Assembly: GCF_030848395.1 (NCBI RefSeq)
Contig: NZ_JAVDBT010000004.1
Location: forward strand, 186,001 to 250,000
Reading direction: 5' to 3'
DNA from: Pseudogemmobacter lacusdianii
Lineage (GTDB): Bacteria; Pseudomonadota; Alphaproteobacteria; Rhodobacterales; Rhodobacteraceae
DNA length: 64,000 nt
The position numbers were made by a program, and so were the translations under genes. Shown piece after piece: positions 44,732-53,678 of the stretch (positions are counted from its first letter, which is position 1; the number at the start of each line of letters is the position of its first letter). The notes under the pieces were generated by a model. That model saw only the letters and a program-made list of their open reading frames with translations, was not told the DNA's origin and made no database searches.

Positions 44732-46591
44732 TTATTTGGCGAGGTCGGCAGGGTCGAAGATGCCGTGCAGGGTTTTGTCCCAGTAAAACGGACGCGTCAG
44801 CATCTCCCAAAAGCCTTTATAGGCGGCGACGGCAGCGAGCATGAAATAGAGGTGCAGGCTGACCACCCAGAGGGGGGCCAGAGTTTGACCACTGCGTTTC
44901 AGCGCCACCAGCGCGAGCGCGATATTGGCCACCTCGGACAGGATGAAAAACGCGATCATCAGGTGAAATATACCACTCGGCAGCGCATCGGCCACCGGAT
45001 GGGGCAGGCCGAGGACTAAGAGCCAAAAGCTCCACATCAAAGGGGCGAGGAGGGCTTGCAGGACCGAGCCAAGGAACATCACCTGAAAACCGGTGAAAGC
45101 TTTGGGACCGAGCTCTCTGAACAGTTGGCGCGGGCTGCGCATATGCACGACCCAAGTCATCATATAGCCCTTGATCCAGCGTGAGCGCTGTTTGATCCAA
45201 GGGACGGCGCGGCAATTCGCTTCCTCGGCGGTGACGGTTTCCACAAGCTCTGTCCGGTAGCCCCGGCGGGCGAGGCGGATGCCAAGATCGGCGTCTTCGG
45301 TGACGTTATAGGCGTCCCAGCCGCCCAGTTCTTCAAGCACTGAGCGGCGGAAGAAGAGGGTGGTGCCGCCCAGCGGCACGGCAAGGCCAAGCCGGGCAAC
45401 GCCGGGCAGCACCAGTCGAAACCAGGTGGCATATTCCAGCGTGAAGCAGCGCGAAAGCCAGTTGGTGCGCGGGTTATAGAAGTCGAGCATGCCTTGCAGG
45501 CAGGCGACTTCGGGGCCGCGGCTGTGAAAACGTTCAACAATCTTGCGGATTTGGTCGGGGTTGGGGGCGTCTTCGGCATCATAGACGCCGATGATGGTGC
45601 CGTGGCAATGATCCAGCGCGAGGTTCAGCGCCCTTGGCTTGGTTTTGACCTTGCCGGGCGGCACGACAATGACCCGCATCCAAGGCGGCAGCGCGGTTTT
45701 GGTCAAAGCCTCACGGGTCAACCTGTCGTGCTCTTCGACCGCCAGAAGCACCTCAAGCAGGTTATGGGGGTAATCCAGCCGCGACAGGCGGCGGATGAGG
45801 CGCGCGGCAATATCATCTTCACGGTAAAGCGCCACGATGATGGAGACCATGGGCAGCCGGGCCAAGGCCGGGGGCGGGCCTTCGCGCAAGGGGCGGCGCA
45901 GGGCCGCAATGGCTGCGGCAAGTTTGAGCGCGGTGCCAAGAAGAAGTGACAGCAGCGCAAGGGCGAGCAGGGTGAGCGCGGCGACCATCGGCCAGAGGGC
46001 GGCGAGAAGCGTGAGCATGAGCACCACGACCAGCCCCCGCGAGCGGCCAAAGCCACGCGCACTTTCGGCCAAAGCGACGCGGGTTTCCGCTGCGAGGGCC
46101 AGGCGAGCCCCGCGTCTGGCGTGCAGCGCCGTCTCAATCGCCTGAGCCGAGGCGACCGTCATCGCCACGGGACCAAGCTTTTGCTGCAACCACGGCTGGA
46201 GCTTGGCGAAGTCCTCAGGCCGAGAGGTGGCAATGATGGTAAGGCCCCCTGCGCGTTGCCAAGGCACCAGGCCCAGACGCAAGCATTCCACCGTGCCAAG
46301 GGCATCGATCAGCGCAGGGTCAGGCAGGGGGGCGCTTGGGTCTGCGCAGGCCACGCCGTAATGCCGCGCCGTTGCTTGCAAAAGTTGCGGCGCGGCCGCG
46401 CAATCTTTGGCCAAAAGCTGGTCTAAAAGCCGCTCGCTTTGGCCGGACTGGGCGGAGAGCGTGCCGACAAGATCTTCGGGGCCCAGCATGCCTTCGCGCA
46501 AAAGCGTGATTGCAAGGCCAGAAGCGCCCGCCGCCGCTTTGGACGGGGCTGGCTGCGAGGCGAGCCTTATTTGTTGAGCCAGAGCTGTCAT
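44732..46591 (-). CDS. membrane glycosyltransferase family 2 with N-terminal MshEN-like domain
   Basis: 619 residues. The N-terminal 150 (AITLLREGMLGPEDLVGTLS ... DPALIDALGTVECLRLGLVP ... GGLTIIATSRPEDF) resemble the MshEN/GspE N-terminal domain, members of which can bind cyclic di-GMP. Two membrane helices follow (about 190-230). The GT2 domain has VSIIVALYREDD, VYDAEDAP (metal site), NVTEDADLGIRLARRGYRTE and KQRSRWIKGYMMTW (QxxRW processive-type motif). Four C-terminal helices follow, so it probably makes or exports a polysaccharide. The start is ATG 46591 with GGAGGT upstream. No partner polysaccharide genes adjoin it. Confidence 0.88.
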   Translation of the reverse strand: MTALAQQIRLASQPAPSKAAAGASGLAITLLREGMLGPEDLVGTLSAQSGQSERLLDQLLAKDCAAAPQLLQATARHYGVACADPSAPLPDPALIDALGTVECLRLGLVPWQRAGGLTIIATSRPEDFAKLQPWLQQKLGPVAMTVASAQAIETALHARRGARLALAAETRVALAESARGFGRSRGLVVVLMLTLLAALWPMVAALTLLALALLSLLLGTALKLAAAIAALRRPLREGPPPALARLPMVSIIVALYREDDIAARLIRRLSRLDYPHNLLEVLLAVEEHDRLTREALTKTALPPWMRVIVVPPGKVKTKPRALNLALDHCHGTIIGVYDAEDAPNPDQIRKIVERFHSRGPEVACLQGMLDFYNPRTNWLSRCFTLEYATWFRLVLPGVARLGLAVPLGGTTLFFRRSVLEELGGWDAYNVTEDADLGIRLARRGYRTELVETVTAEEANCRAVPWIKQRSRWIKGYMMTWVVHMRSPRQLFRELGPKAFTGFQVMFLGSVLQALLAPLMWSFWLLVLGLPHPVADALPSGIFHLMIAFFILSEVANIALALVALKRSGQTLAPLWVVSLHLYFMLAAVAAYKGFWEMLTRPFYWDKTLHGIFDPADLAK

Positions 46592-46648
46592 GCGACCTCC
46601 AGCATGCAGCATCGGGGCGCAGGGTTAATGAGCTGTTAAGCGGCATAG

Positions 46649-46677
46649 AAAAAGGGCCGGAAATCCCGGCCCTTTTT
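46649..46677. terminator. intrinsic terminator after carA
   Basis: GGGCCGG (46654-46660) and CCGGCCC (46666-46672) with flanking A5 and T5. On the minus strand it ends carA and separates it from the downstream glycosyltransferase gene. Confidence 0.88.
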
Positions 46678-46709
46678 CACGAAAGATTGCGCTTTGCGCG
46701 GTTCACCAT

Positions 46710-47864
46710 TCAGGCCGAGCGGCGAGCTTTCATCGCGGCTGCAAAATCCTCAAAGAGGTAGAAGCTGTCTTGCGGGCCGGGGCTTGCCTCGGGGTGGTGC
46801 TGCACCGAGAAAACCGGCTTGTCTTTGATTGCAATGCCACAATTGGTGCCGTCGAAAAGCGAGACATGGGTCTCGATCACGCCCTCGGGCAGGGTGTCGG
46901 CATCGACGGTGAAGCCGTGGTTCATCGAGGTGATCTCGACCTTGCCCGAGCGGACATCTTTCACCGGGTGGTTGGCACCGTGGTGGCCGTGGTTCATCTT
47001 GCGGGTCTTGGCGCCAAGCGCCAAAGCCAGCATTTGGTGGCCCAAGCAGATGCCGAAGACCGGCAGTTCAGCTTTGAGCACGCCTTGGATCATCGGCACG
47101 GCATAGGCGCCGGTCGCGGCCGGATCTCCGGGGCCGTTCGAGAGGAACACGCCCTCGGGGTTCAGCGCCAAAACGTCCTCAGCCGTGGCCGAAGCCGGCA
47201 GCACCGTCACATCGCAACCGGCCGAGGCGAGGCAGCGCAGGATGTTGCGCTTGGCGCCGTAGTCGATGGCGACCACTTTGAAGCCAGCTTCGGTGCGGGC
47301 GGTGTAACCCTCGGGCCAAGCCCAACGTTTTTCGTTCCACGTATAGCTTTGCGCGCAGGTCACGTCCTTGGCGAGGTCAAGGCCGACAAGACCTTTCCAG
47401 CCGCGCGCCTTGGCGACCAAAGCTTCGATGTCGAAATTGCCCTCGGGATCATGCGCCAAAGCGACATGCGGCGCACCTTGCTGGCGGATCGCGCGGGTCA
47501 AGCGGCGGGTGTCGATGCCGCCAATGCCGATACGGCCGATCTTCACGAGCCAGTCTTGCAGATCACCGGTGGCGCGCCAGTTCGACGGCTCGGTCGGGTC
47601 CCATTTCACCACCATGCCAGCAGCGGCGGGGGTGGCGGTCTCGTCATCCTCGGCGGTGACGCCGGTGTTGCCGATATGGGGGAAGGTGAAGGTCACCACC
47701 TGGCCCGCATAGGACGGGTCGGTCATGATCTCTTGATAGCCGGTCATCGAGGTGTTGAAGACCAGTTCAGCCACCGTCTCGCCGGTGGCCCCAAAGCCTT
47801 TGCCGTAAAACAGCGTCCCGTCGGCAAGAGCAAGGCAGGCGGTTGCATTCTGCGGCGCAGGCAT
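46710..47864 (-). CDS. carA: carbamoyl-phosphate synthase small subunit
   Basis: The glutaminase subunit, which feeds ammonia to CarB for arginine and pyrimidine synthesis. It has 384 residues. The N-terminal domain shows FNTSMTGYQEIMTDPSYAGQ and GIGGIDTRRLTR. The class I amidotransferase triad lies in PVFGICLGHQMLALALGA (Cys) and VQHHPEASPGP (His, Glu). The start is ATG 47864 (MPAPQNATACLALADGTLF). carB is not in the window. It is divergent from yqeY, a common alphaproteobacterial arrangement. Confidence 0.97.
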   Translation of the reverse strand: MPAPQNATACLALADGTLFYGKGFGATGETVAELVFNTSMTGYQEIMTDPSYAGQVVTFTFPHIGNTGVTAEDDETATPAAAGMVVKWDPTEPSNWRATGDLQDWLVKIGRIGIGGIDTRRLTRAIRQQGAPHVALAHDPEGNFDIEALVAKARGWKGLVGLDLAKDVTCAQSYTWNEKRWAWPEGYTARTEAGFKVVAIDYGAKRNILRCLASAGCDVTVLPASATAEDVLALNPEGVFLSNGPGDPAATGAYAVPMIQGVLKAELPVFGICLGHQMLALALGAKTRKMNHGHHGANHPVKDVRSGKVEITSMNHGFTVDADTLPEGVIETHVSLFDGTNCGIAIKDKPVFSVQHHPEASPGPQDSFYLFEDFAAAMKARRSA

Positions 47865-47982
47865 GGCTGAGTCTCCGATCGGGCGAATTTGGCGGAACCT
47901 AAAGGCGCAGGCGCGCGGGGTCAAGGTCCGGCGGGAAATGGTTTATGTCCTTTTATCAATGGCTTGCTGCAGTGCGGCGCAG

Positions 47983-48011
47983 TTGCGGCTTGGGCGGCTT
48001 TCCGATATGAT
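47983..48011 (+). promoter_or_regulatory. sigma-70-like promoter for yqeY
   Basis: TTGCGG (47983-47988), a 17-base spacer, then TATGAT (48006-48011), 29 bases before the yqeY ATG. Both boxes are close to consensus at the optimal distance. Inferred from sequence only. Confidence 0.65.
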
Positions 48012-48039
48012 GCGCATTCTTGCATGAAGGAGTGGGTGA

Positions 48040-48498
48040 ATGTCCCTGCGTGACCGTTTGCAGCTGGCGCTGAAAGACGCGATGAAGGCAAAGGATGCGG
48101 CGCGTTTGTCGACGCTGCGCCTGATCAATGCTGCCATCAAGGACCGTGAGATTGCCGCGCGTGGCGATGGCGGAGAGGCTATGGTCTCGGATGCGGATAT
48201 CACCGGCATCATGGGCAAGATGGTCAAACAACGCCAAGAATCGGCGCGCGCCTATGAAGAGGGCGGGCGGCTGGAGCTGGCAGAGAAAGAACTGGCCGAG
48301 ATCGTGGTCATCCAAGACTTCCTGCCGCGCCAAATGAGCGAGGCCGAAGTGGCTGCCGCAGTGGATGCGGCGGTGACGGAGACCGGCGCCACCAGCATCC
48401 GCGATGTGGGCAAGGTGATGGGCGTGCTAAAGGGCAAATATGCCGGTCAGATGGATTTCGGCGCCGTGGGCGCTTTGGTGAAAGCGCGCTTCGGTTGA
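48040..48498 (+). CDS. GatB/YqeY domain-containing protein
   Basis: 152 residues, a stand-alone YqeY protein. LRDRLQLALKDAMKAKDAAR, LSTLRLINAAIKDREIAARG, KQRQESARAYEEGGR and VIQDFLPRQMSEAEV are diagnostic. YqeY resembles the tRNA-binding tail of the amidotransferase subunit GatB; its stand-alone function is unknown. AAGGAG lies upstream of ATG 48040. Confidence 0.95.
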   Translation: MSLRDRLQLALKDAMKAKDAARLSTLRLINAAIKDREIAARGDGGEAMVSDADITGIMGKMVKQRQESARAYEEGGRLELAEKELAEIVVIQDFLPRQMSEAEVAAAVDAAVTETGATSIRDVGKVMGVLKGKYAGQMDFGAVGALVKARFG

Positions 48499-48502
48499 GC
48501 GT

Positions 48503-49421
48503 TCAGACGGCGCGGCCTTCAGCAAGGATCGCGCCGTAATCCGCCTCAAGCCGGGCGGCTAAGGCAGGCCCGGCAAGCTTTTCAAGCGCGGCAAAGGCGG
48601 CGCGTGATTGCGGCCAAGCAGCAAGGTATTTCCAGCGATGATAATGGATGAGCGCAGGCTGGGCTTGCGGCTCATAAGCCCTGTCCGAGATTGAGAAATT
48701 CAACTCGGCCTTTGCGGCGAGATAGTCATATCCAAAGCGTTTTACCGTCAGCGGCAAGGTGATCTGATCCAGCCAAGGCCGCTTGTTGCGCATGGCGCAA
48801 TGCCAGTCGAAATGAAGCGCGGTCTCCAGCCAAAGCGATCCAAAGCCGTGGCTTTGGCCGGGGGGAGGCTTTTCAGGAAACATCACCATGCCGGCGTTGA
48901 AATAGGGCGGATTCTCGCGCCGTCGGCGGCGGGTTAGGCGCACGGTCTCGGTCGGCATCGGTAGGTCGAAATGCGCATAGGCGCGGGGCCATTGCTCGGG
49001 CTCTTTACCCCAACTCGGCACGCCTTCGGGCACCATGACGATGCGGTTCGGGCTTTGCAGGGCGCTAAGGTTCAGCGGCGCGGTGCAGATCATATCTGTA
49101 TCAAGGAAAACGCCCCATTCGCTGTCACGGGGCGAGGCCGCGGCGAGGATTTTATTGCCATGCGGATAGGGCTTGGCCCAGCCTTTTTGCGGCAAAGTTT
49201 CGGGCGGAGGGGCTTTGGGGAACTGGCGCGATCTCGCGCAGATCAACCTCGGCACGGGCATAGAGATCGCGCAAGCTTGAGGGCAGGTCATGCAAGCTCT
49301 GCGGCGGAGCGTAACCGATCAGGCATTCATCTCTGGCGCGGTATTGGGCCAGTGATGCCACCAGAAGCGCCGATTGCGCCTGCAGCCTTGGGCCGTCGAC
49401 AATGAAAAATATGGCGGTCAT
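48503..49421 (-). pseudogene. glycosyltransferase-like gene broken by a +1 frameshift
   Basis: The N-terminal part (MTAIFFIVDGPRLQAQSALL ... VDLREIAPV) is read from ATG 49421, but that frame stops at 49152. The rest (KAPPPETLPQKGWAKPYPHG, NKILAAASPRDSEWGVFLDTDMI with a DTD motif, PYFNAGMVMFPE, QPALIHYHRWKYL) is in the neighbouring frame, open to 48503. Removing one base from the C run at 49217-49220 (minus strand CCCC) joins the two as EIAPVPKAPPPETLPQK. The pieces together make about 305 residues of a GT8-like protein. It is a real frameshift or a sequencing error; a separate 262-residue protein from 49291 is less likely. Confidence 0.75.
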
Positions 49422-49660
49422 CCGCGCTTGGCCTTGTGCGACAGGGCTGTTGATCAGTCACGGGAGAGGCACGGCGCTGTGTCGAGGGGCACGGCACGGG
49501 CTGCGGGTCGCTCGACCTGCCAGAGGTGGCGGTGGCGTGATGCGCAGATGGAGGTATCGTCGGAGGAAAGCGCGCCTTTGGCAAGGCCCGCTTGGCGGAA
49601 GGGGAGCTCACCGCTTGCCGCGCCGGGGGGGGAGGGGGGGCGAGTTGCGCGGATACCGAC
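49422..49660. other. gene-free interval with a G-run
   Basis: No supported gene. It should hold the promoter of the broken glycosyltransferase gene. A run of eight G, one A and seven G (about 49625-49640) is the only distinct feature and could form a G-quadruplex. Confidence 0.5.
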
Positions 49661-49670
49661 ACAAAGAAAA

Positions 49671-49698
49671 AGCCCCGAGGTGACCTCGGGGCTTTTTT
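49671..49698. terminator. intrinsic terminator after ctaD
   Basis: GCCCCGAGG (49672-49680), TGA, CCTCGGGGC (49684-49692), then six T; the left flank is A-rich (aaagaaaaa), so it works on both strands. ctaD ends 23 bases to the right on the minus strand. Confidence 0.92.
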
Positions 49699-49720
49699 AG
49701 ATTTCTACTGTCGCTTGGGA

Positions 49721-51412
49721 TCAGTGCGCGTGGCTTTTGTCCCAGTCGGACTGCTTCGGCAGCTGCTCGAAGGTGTGCTCCGGCGGCGGCGAGGGCAGGG
49801 TCCATTCCAGCGTGTCAGCGTATTCATTCCAGTAGTTGTTCTCGGTCACTTTGCGGCCGAAGAACATCGCGTAGAAGATGATCACGATGAAGAACAGGAA
49901 CGAAGCGAAGGAGATATAGGCACCGACCGAGGACCACCAGTTCCAGTAGGCGAAGGCCTCCGGATACTCGATGTAACGGCGCGGCATGCCCTGACGGCCC
50001 AAGAAGTGCTGCGGGAAGAAGGTCAGGTTCGCACCGATGAACATCGCCCAGAAGTGCAGTTTACCAGCCCATTCCGGGTAGTGACGGCCGGTCATTTTGC
50101 CGAACCAGAAGTAGATGCCGGCGAAGATACCGAAGACGGCACCAAGCGACATCACATAGTGGAAGTGGGCAACGACGTAGTAGCCATCGTGGTACACGCG
50201 GTCCAGCGGAGCCTGGCTCAGCACGATCCCGGTCACACCACCAACGGTGAAGAGGAACAGGAAGCCGAAGGCCCAGAGCATCGGAGTTTTGAACTCGATC
50301 GAGCCGCCCCACATGGTGGCGATCCAGGAGAAGACCTTGATCCCGGTCGGCACGGCGATGACCATGGTGGCCATCATGAAGTAGCTCTGCTGGGTCAGCG
50401 ACATGCCAACGGTGTACATGTGGTGCGCCCAGACGACGAAGCCAAGAACACCGATACCCACCATCGCATAGACCATCGGCAGGTAGCCGAAGATCGGCTT
50501 GCGCGAGAAGGTTGCGATGACTTGGGAGATGATGCCGAAGGCCGGCAGCACGATGATATACACTTCCGGGTGGCCGAAGAACCACAGGATGTGTTGGTAA
50601 AGGATCGGGTCACCGCCGCCAGCCGGATCGAAGAAGGTGGTGCCGAAGGAGCGGTCGGTGATCAGCATGGTGATTGCACCCGCCAGCACCGGCAGCGCCA
50701 GAAGCACAAGCCACGCGGTGACGAAGATCGACCAAGCGAACAGCGGCACCTTGTGGATGGTCATCCCCGGAGCGCGCATGTTGAGGAAGGTGGTGATGAT
50801 GTTCACAGCACCCAAGATCGACGAGATGCCCGACAAGTGGACGGCGAAGAGCGCCAGATCCATCGAGAAGCCCGATTCTTTCACCGAGAGCGGCGGGTAA
50901 AGCACCCAACCCACGCCCGAACCGGTCTGCACCGAGCCGTCAGCCCAAGTGCCGCCACCCGGAGCGAAGAGCGAAGCAACAGCCAGCGAGGTCCCGGCCA
51001 CATAGAGCCAGTAGCTGAGGTTGTTCATCCGCGGGAAAGCCATGTCCGGCGCGCCGATTTGCAGCGGCATGAAGTAGTTGCCGAAGCCACCGAAAAGGGC
51101 CGGAATAACCACGAAGAACATCATCAAGATGCCATGCGCGGTTACGGTTACGTTCCAGAGGTGACCGTTCGGCGTGCAAGCTTCACCGGCGGTTGCGGCG
51201 ATGAAGCGCATCCCCTCGTCGCACATATATTGCACGCCGGGGTTCATCAGCTCCATCCGCATATAGACGGTGAAGATGACCGAGATCAGACCAACAAGGC
51301 CCCCGGTGAACAGATAAAGGATCCCGATGTCCTTGTGGTTCGTCGACATGAACCAACGAACGAAGAAGTTCTTCTGTTCGTGGTCATGGCCGTGGATGGC
51401 TGCGTCGGCCAT
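49721..51412 (-). CDS. ctaD: cytochrome c oxidase subunit I (aa3 type)
   Basis: The catalytic haem-copper subunit of the terminal oxidase in the inner membrane; it reduces O2 to water and pumps protons. It has 563 residues and 12 helices. The low-spin haem His is in [14 protein letters not shown], the Cu_B His-Tyr crosslink pair is in [14 protein letters not shown], and the further Cu_B His pair is in [10 protein letters not shown]. High-spin and low-spin haem His are in [12 protein letters not shown]. The K-channel and D-channel residues of the A family appear intact (GGFGNYFMP). The other cta genes are not in the window. The start is ATG 51412. Confidence 0.98.
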   Translation of the reverse strand: MADAAIHGHDHEQKNFFVRWFMSTNHKDIGILYLFTGGLVGLISVIFTVYMRMELMNPGVQYMCDEGMRFIAATAGEACTPNGHLWNVTVTAHGILMMFFVVIPALFGGFGNYFMPLQIGAPDMAFPRMNNLSYWLYVAGTSLAVASLFAPGGGTWADGSVQTGSGVGWVLYPPLSVKESGFSMDLALFAVHLSGISSILGAVNIITTFLNMRAPGMTIHKVPLFAWSIFVTAWLVLLALPVLAGAITMLITDRSFGTTFFDPAGGGDPILYQHILWFFGHPEVYIIVLPAFGIISQVIATFSRKPIFGYLPMVYAMVGIGVLGFVVWAHHMYTVGMSLTQQSYFMMATMVIAVPTGIKVFSWIATMWGGSIEFKTPMLWAFGFLFLFTVGGVTGIVLSQAPLDRVYHDGYYVVAHFHYVMSLGAVFGIFAGIYFWFGKMTGRHYPEWAGKLHFWAMFIGANLTFFPQHFLGRQGMPRRYIEYPEAFAYWNWWSSVGAYISFASFLFFIVIIFYAMFFGRKVTENNYWNEYADTLEWTLPSPPPEHTFEQLPKQSDWDKSHAH

Positions 51413-51712
51413 TGGCTACTCCCGCTACGATTCCGTTTTATGCCTGATCGGTCACCCGAAAGGCATTTGCGTTACAGAACCGGTTTAGCCTTAGGGGCGG
51501 TTGCCCGCAATCGGTGACTTTGACGCAGATTGAGAATTGATGGGGGGTTGTGGCCCTATGACCCCCTCCAAAACTGGGAAAAACCGCAGCTGAGGGGGGC
51601 GAGGGGGCCGCGGCCACGCTCATGGCGGCAGCGGCTGCCTATCTTATGGGGGCGCGCGGCTTTGGCAGAGCCTTCATCGCTTTAGCGCCTGCTTGGCCCG
51701 TTCGGGCGCCGC
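51413..51712. other. interval between ctaD start and cytochrome c2 gene end
   Basis: 300 bases without a supported gene. It must hold the ctaD promoter (minus strand). A weak candidate is TTGCGG with a TAAACC box 17 bases on, near 51480-51515. G-rich tracts near 51540-51610 show no clear hairpin. Confidence 0.4.
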
Positions 51713-52126
51713 TTAGCCGCCGACCGAGGCAAGATAAGCTGCGACATCCTCGGCTCCAGCGCCAAGCCGGAAGGTCATTTTGCTGCGCGCGCCAGTGTCT
51801 CCCAGCGTTTCCTTCAGCCAGCCTGCGGGATCGGCAATATAGGCGGCAAGAGAGGATTCGTCCCAGGTCCGACCACTGGCGCCCAGCGCCAAAAGCGACG
51901 GGCCATAGATGTAGTCGGGATCCGAGGCGACGCCGCGACCCACGATGCCATAAAGGTTCGGCCCATTCTTGCCGCCCTTTTGAAAAGCGGTCCCATCGGG
52001 GGCGATGATCGAATGGCAAGCTTTGCATTTCTTGAAATCCGCCTCACCCGCGGCCGGGTCGCCCGCGAAGGCAGGGCCTGCCATAGCCAGAGCTGCAAGG
52101 GCGGCAAGTACGGTTTGCTTGGTCAT
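51713..52126 (-). CDS. cycA: cytochrome c2 (class I c-type cytochrome)
   Basis: A periplasmic electron carrier of 137 residues with a signal peptide (MTKQTVLAALAALAMAGPAFA). The haem site is CKACH at 34-38, and the axial Met lies in SKMTFRLGAGAEDVAAYLAS. ADFKKCKACHSIIAPDGT, GPNLYGIVGR and the long loop before the Met match Rhodobacter cytochrome c2, which carries electrons between the bc1 complex and oxidase or reaction centre. The neighbouring oxidase gene fits. ATG 52126 has GAGGAT upstream. The symbol is by family resemblance. Confidence 0.9.
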   Translation of the reverse strand: MTKQTVLAALAALAMAGPAFAGDPAAGEADFKKCKACHSIIAPDGTAFQKGGKNGPNLYGIVGRGVASDPDYIYGPSLLALGASGRTWDESSLAAYIADPAGWLKETLGDTGARSKMTFRLGAGAEDVAAYLASVGG

Positions 52127-52253
52127 GTTATCCTCGTCAGGAAGGGCGAGCACGCGGTCGTGCTCTTCGCTCTACATGGGGGCTAGGGGGCGTGTTATGC
52201 AATAGCAGCAGCATTGCTGCGCCATTACGTCCCAGATTTATCGCCCATTTGCA

Positions 52254-52937
52254 TCAATTTTGGCCCGACTGATGGCAGGCAGCCGAGCCCGGCCCGAAAG
52301 CTTGATCGAAGGTGGCCATAAGCGCAGCATCAAGATCGGTCATGCTGACCGGCAGACCCAGATCGACAAGGCTGGTCACGCCATGCTCGCGAATCCCGCA
52401 AGGCACGATGCCTTGGAAATGCGACAGCTCGGGTTCGACATTGATCGAGATGCCGTGAAAGCTGACCCAGCGGCGCAGCTTGATTCCAATGGCGGCGATC
52501 TTGTCCTCGGGCACCGAGCCATCGGGCAAAAGCGGGCGGTCGGGCCGAGGCACCCAGACACCGACGCGGCCGGGGCGAATCTCACCTTTGATGTTGAACT
52601 CGGCCAAAGTGGCGATCACCCAGTTTTCCAAAGCACGCACGAAGCAGCGCACATCGGCTCCGCGAGCTTTGACATCCAGCATGGTGTAGATCACCCGCTG
52701 GCCGGGGCCGTGGTAGGTGTATTGCCCACCGCGACCGACGGCGTGCACGGGAAAGCGGTCGGGCTCGACCAGATCCTCGCGCTTGGCCGAGGTGCCGGCG
52801 GTGTAAAGCGGCGGATGCTCAAGCAGCCAGATCGCCTCGGGCGCTTCGCCGCGCGCAATGGCTTCGGCCCGCGCCTCCATGGCGGCAAGGGTTTCACCGT
52901 AGGGGGCGAGGCCGGGGATATGGGTCCATTCCACCAT
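52254..52937 (-). CDS. lipB: lipoyl(octanoyl) transferase
   Basis: Moves octanoyl from acyl carrier protein to the lipoyl domains of 2-oxoacid dehydrogenases and the glycine cleavage system. It has 227 residues. The substrate loop [13 protein letters not shown] is at 69-80; the catalytic pair is Lys153 ([10 protein letters not shown]) and Cys180 (GIVPCGI). [16 protein letters not shown] near the N terminus is also diagnostic. The start is ATG 52937 ([10 protein letters not shown]). Confidence 0.97.
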   Translation of the reverse strand: MVEWTHIPGLAPYGETLAAMEARAEAIARGEAPEAIWLLEHPPLYTAGTSAKREDLVEPDRFPVHAVGRGGQYTYHGPGQRVIYTMLDVKARGADVRCFVRALENWVIATLAEFNIKGEIRPGRVGVWVPRPDRPLLPDGSVPEDKIAAIGIKLRRWVSFHGISINVEPELSHFQGIVPCGIREHGVTSLVDLGLPVSMTDLDAALMATFDQAFGPGSAACHQSGQN

Positions 52938-53264
52938 GAGGCAGTCCTTATAACGAAAGCCGCGCCGGTTCGGCCCAAGAGCGGGCCAAGGCGGGCAGGT
53001 CTCTGCGTCGACCTTTTCGCTGATTGGAGCGGGGATGCAATCTCGATTGCGCGCAAGGATCGGCCGGGATTGGGCGTCGCGCGCGGGTCCGAAAGGGGAG
53101 GTTGCTGCCGGACGACACGCCGCAAGGCTTTGGAAAGGTGGAAAGATAGCGGTTTTTAAGGAAATTTTCGGTACCGCGCAGGAAAAGCAACTTTAGGCGT
53201 AAAATCCCCCTTTTAATCCCCCGCGAGTGCAGCTAGATAGCCCTCACCCGGAAGCTGGTACCGT
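52938..53264. other. gene-free interval between lipB and tRNA-Leu
   Basis: 327 bases, A+T-rich between 53145 and 53220. It should hold the lipB promoter on the minus strand and the tRNA promoter on the plus strand; a TAGATA box at 53234-53239 lies at a suitable distance from the tRNA, without a clear -35. I see no gene here. Confidence 0.4.
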
Positions 53265-53351
53265 GCGGATGTGGCGGAATTGGTAGACGCGCAGCGTTGA
53301 GGTCGCTGTTCCTTAACCGGAGTGAAAGTTCGAGTCTTTTCATCCGCACCA
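53265..53351 (+). tRNA. tRNA-Leu (anticodon GAG)
   Basis: The acceptor stem GCGGATG (53265-53271) pairs with CATCCGC (53341-53347), followed by discriminator A and an encoded CCA. The anticodon stem is CAGCG/CGCTG with loop TTGAGGT, giving anticodon GAG. A long variable arm and the D-loop GGTAGA fit a class II leucine tRNA, about 87 bases with CCA. The T-loop is TTCGAGT. Confidence 0.97.
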
Positions 53352-53355
53352 CCAG

Positions 53356-53389
53356 CCCGGGGTTTCTAACCCCGGGTTGTTTCTTTTTT
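53356..53389 (+). terminator. terminator after tRNA-Leu
   Basis: CCCGGGGTT (53356-53364), TCT, AACCCCGGG (53368-53376), then TTGTTTCTTTTTT. It starts four bases after the CCA. The following stretch to 53678 carries the ABC operon promoter and no supported gene. Confidence 0.92.
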
Positions 53390-53678
53390 AGGCCATCGGT
53401 TTTCGTGCCTGCGCCCCTGGCCCTCCGCTGACTATGGGGAATCACCCTAAGAGCGGCATGCGGACAACTTATAGGCGCAGCTTGATCGGGCTTGCGCGCA
53501 AGGGTTGCTTGCTAAACGCCGAGATTCGCAGCGAAACCTCAAAGTCTTTACTGTTTTTTAGGCATTCCGACCTTGTGTCTCTGCCGCGCCATTTGGACGT
53601 TGCAATGCAAATTGGCTTTTGCTTACCTTCCTTTCAATGAAGTGCAGGAACACCTGCCGGACGACAGGGAGACAAAGC

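Noticed and set aside
49592-51517. A 641-codon plus-strand frame opposite ctaD
   Set aside because: Composition (His/Asp/Arg/Glu-rich, no motif) is that of an antisense shadow of ctaD.
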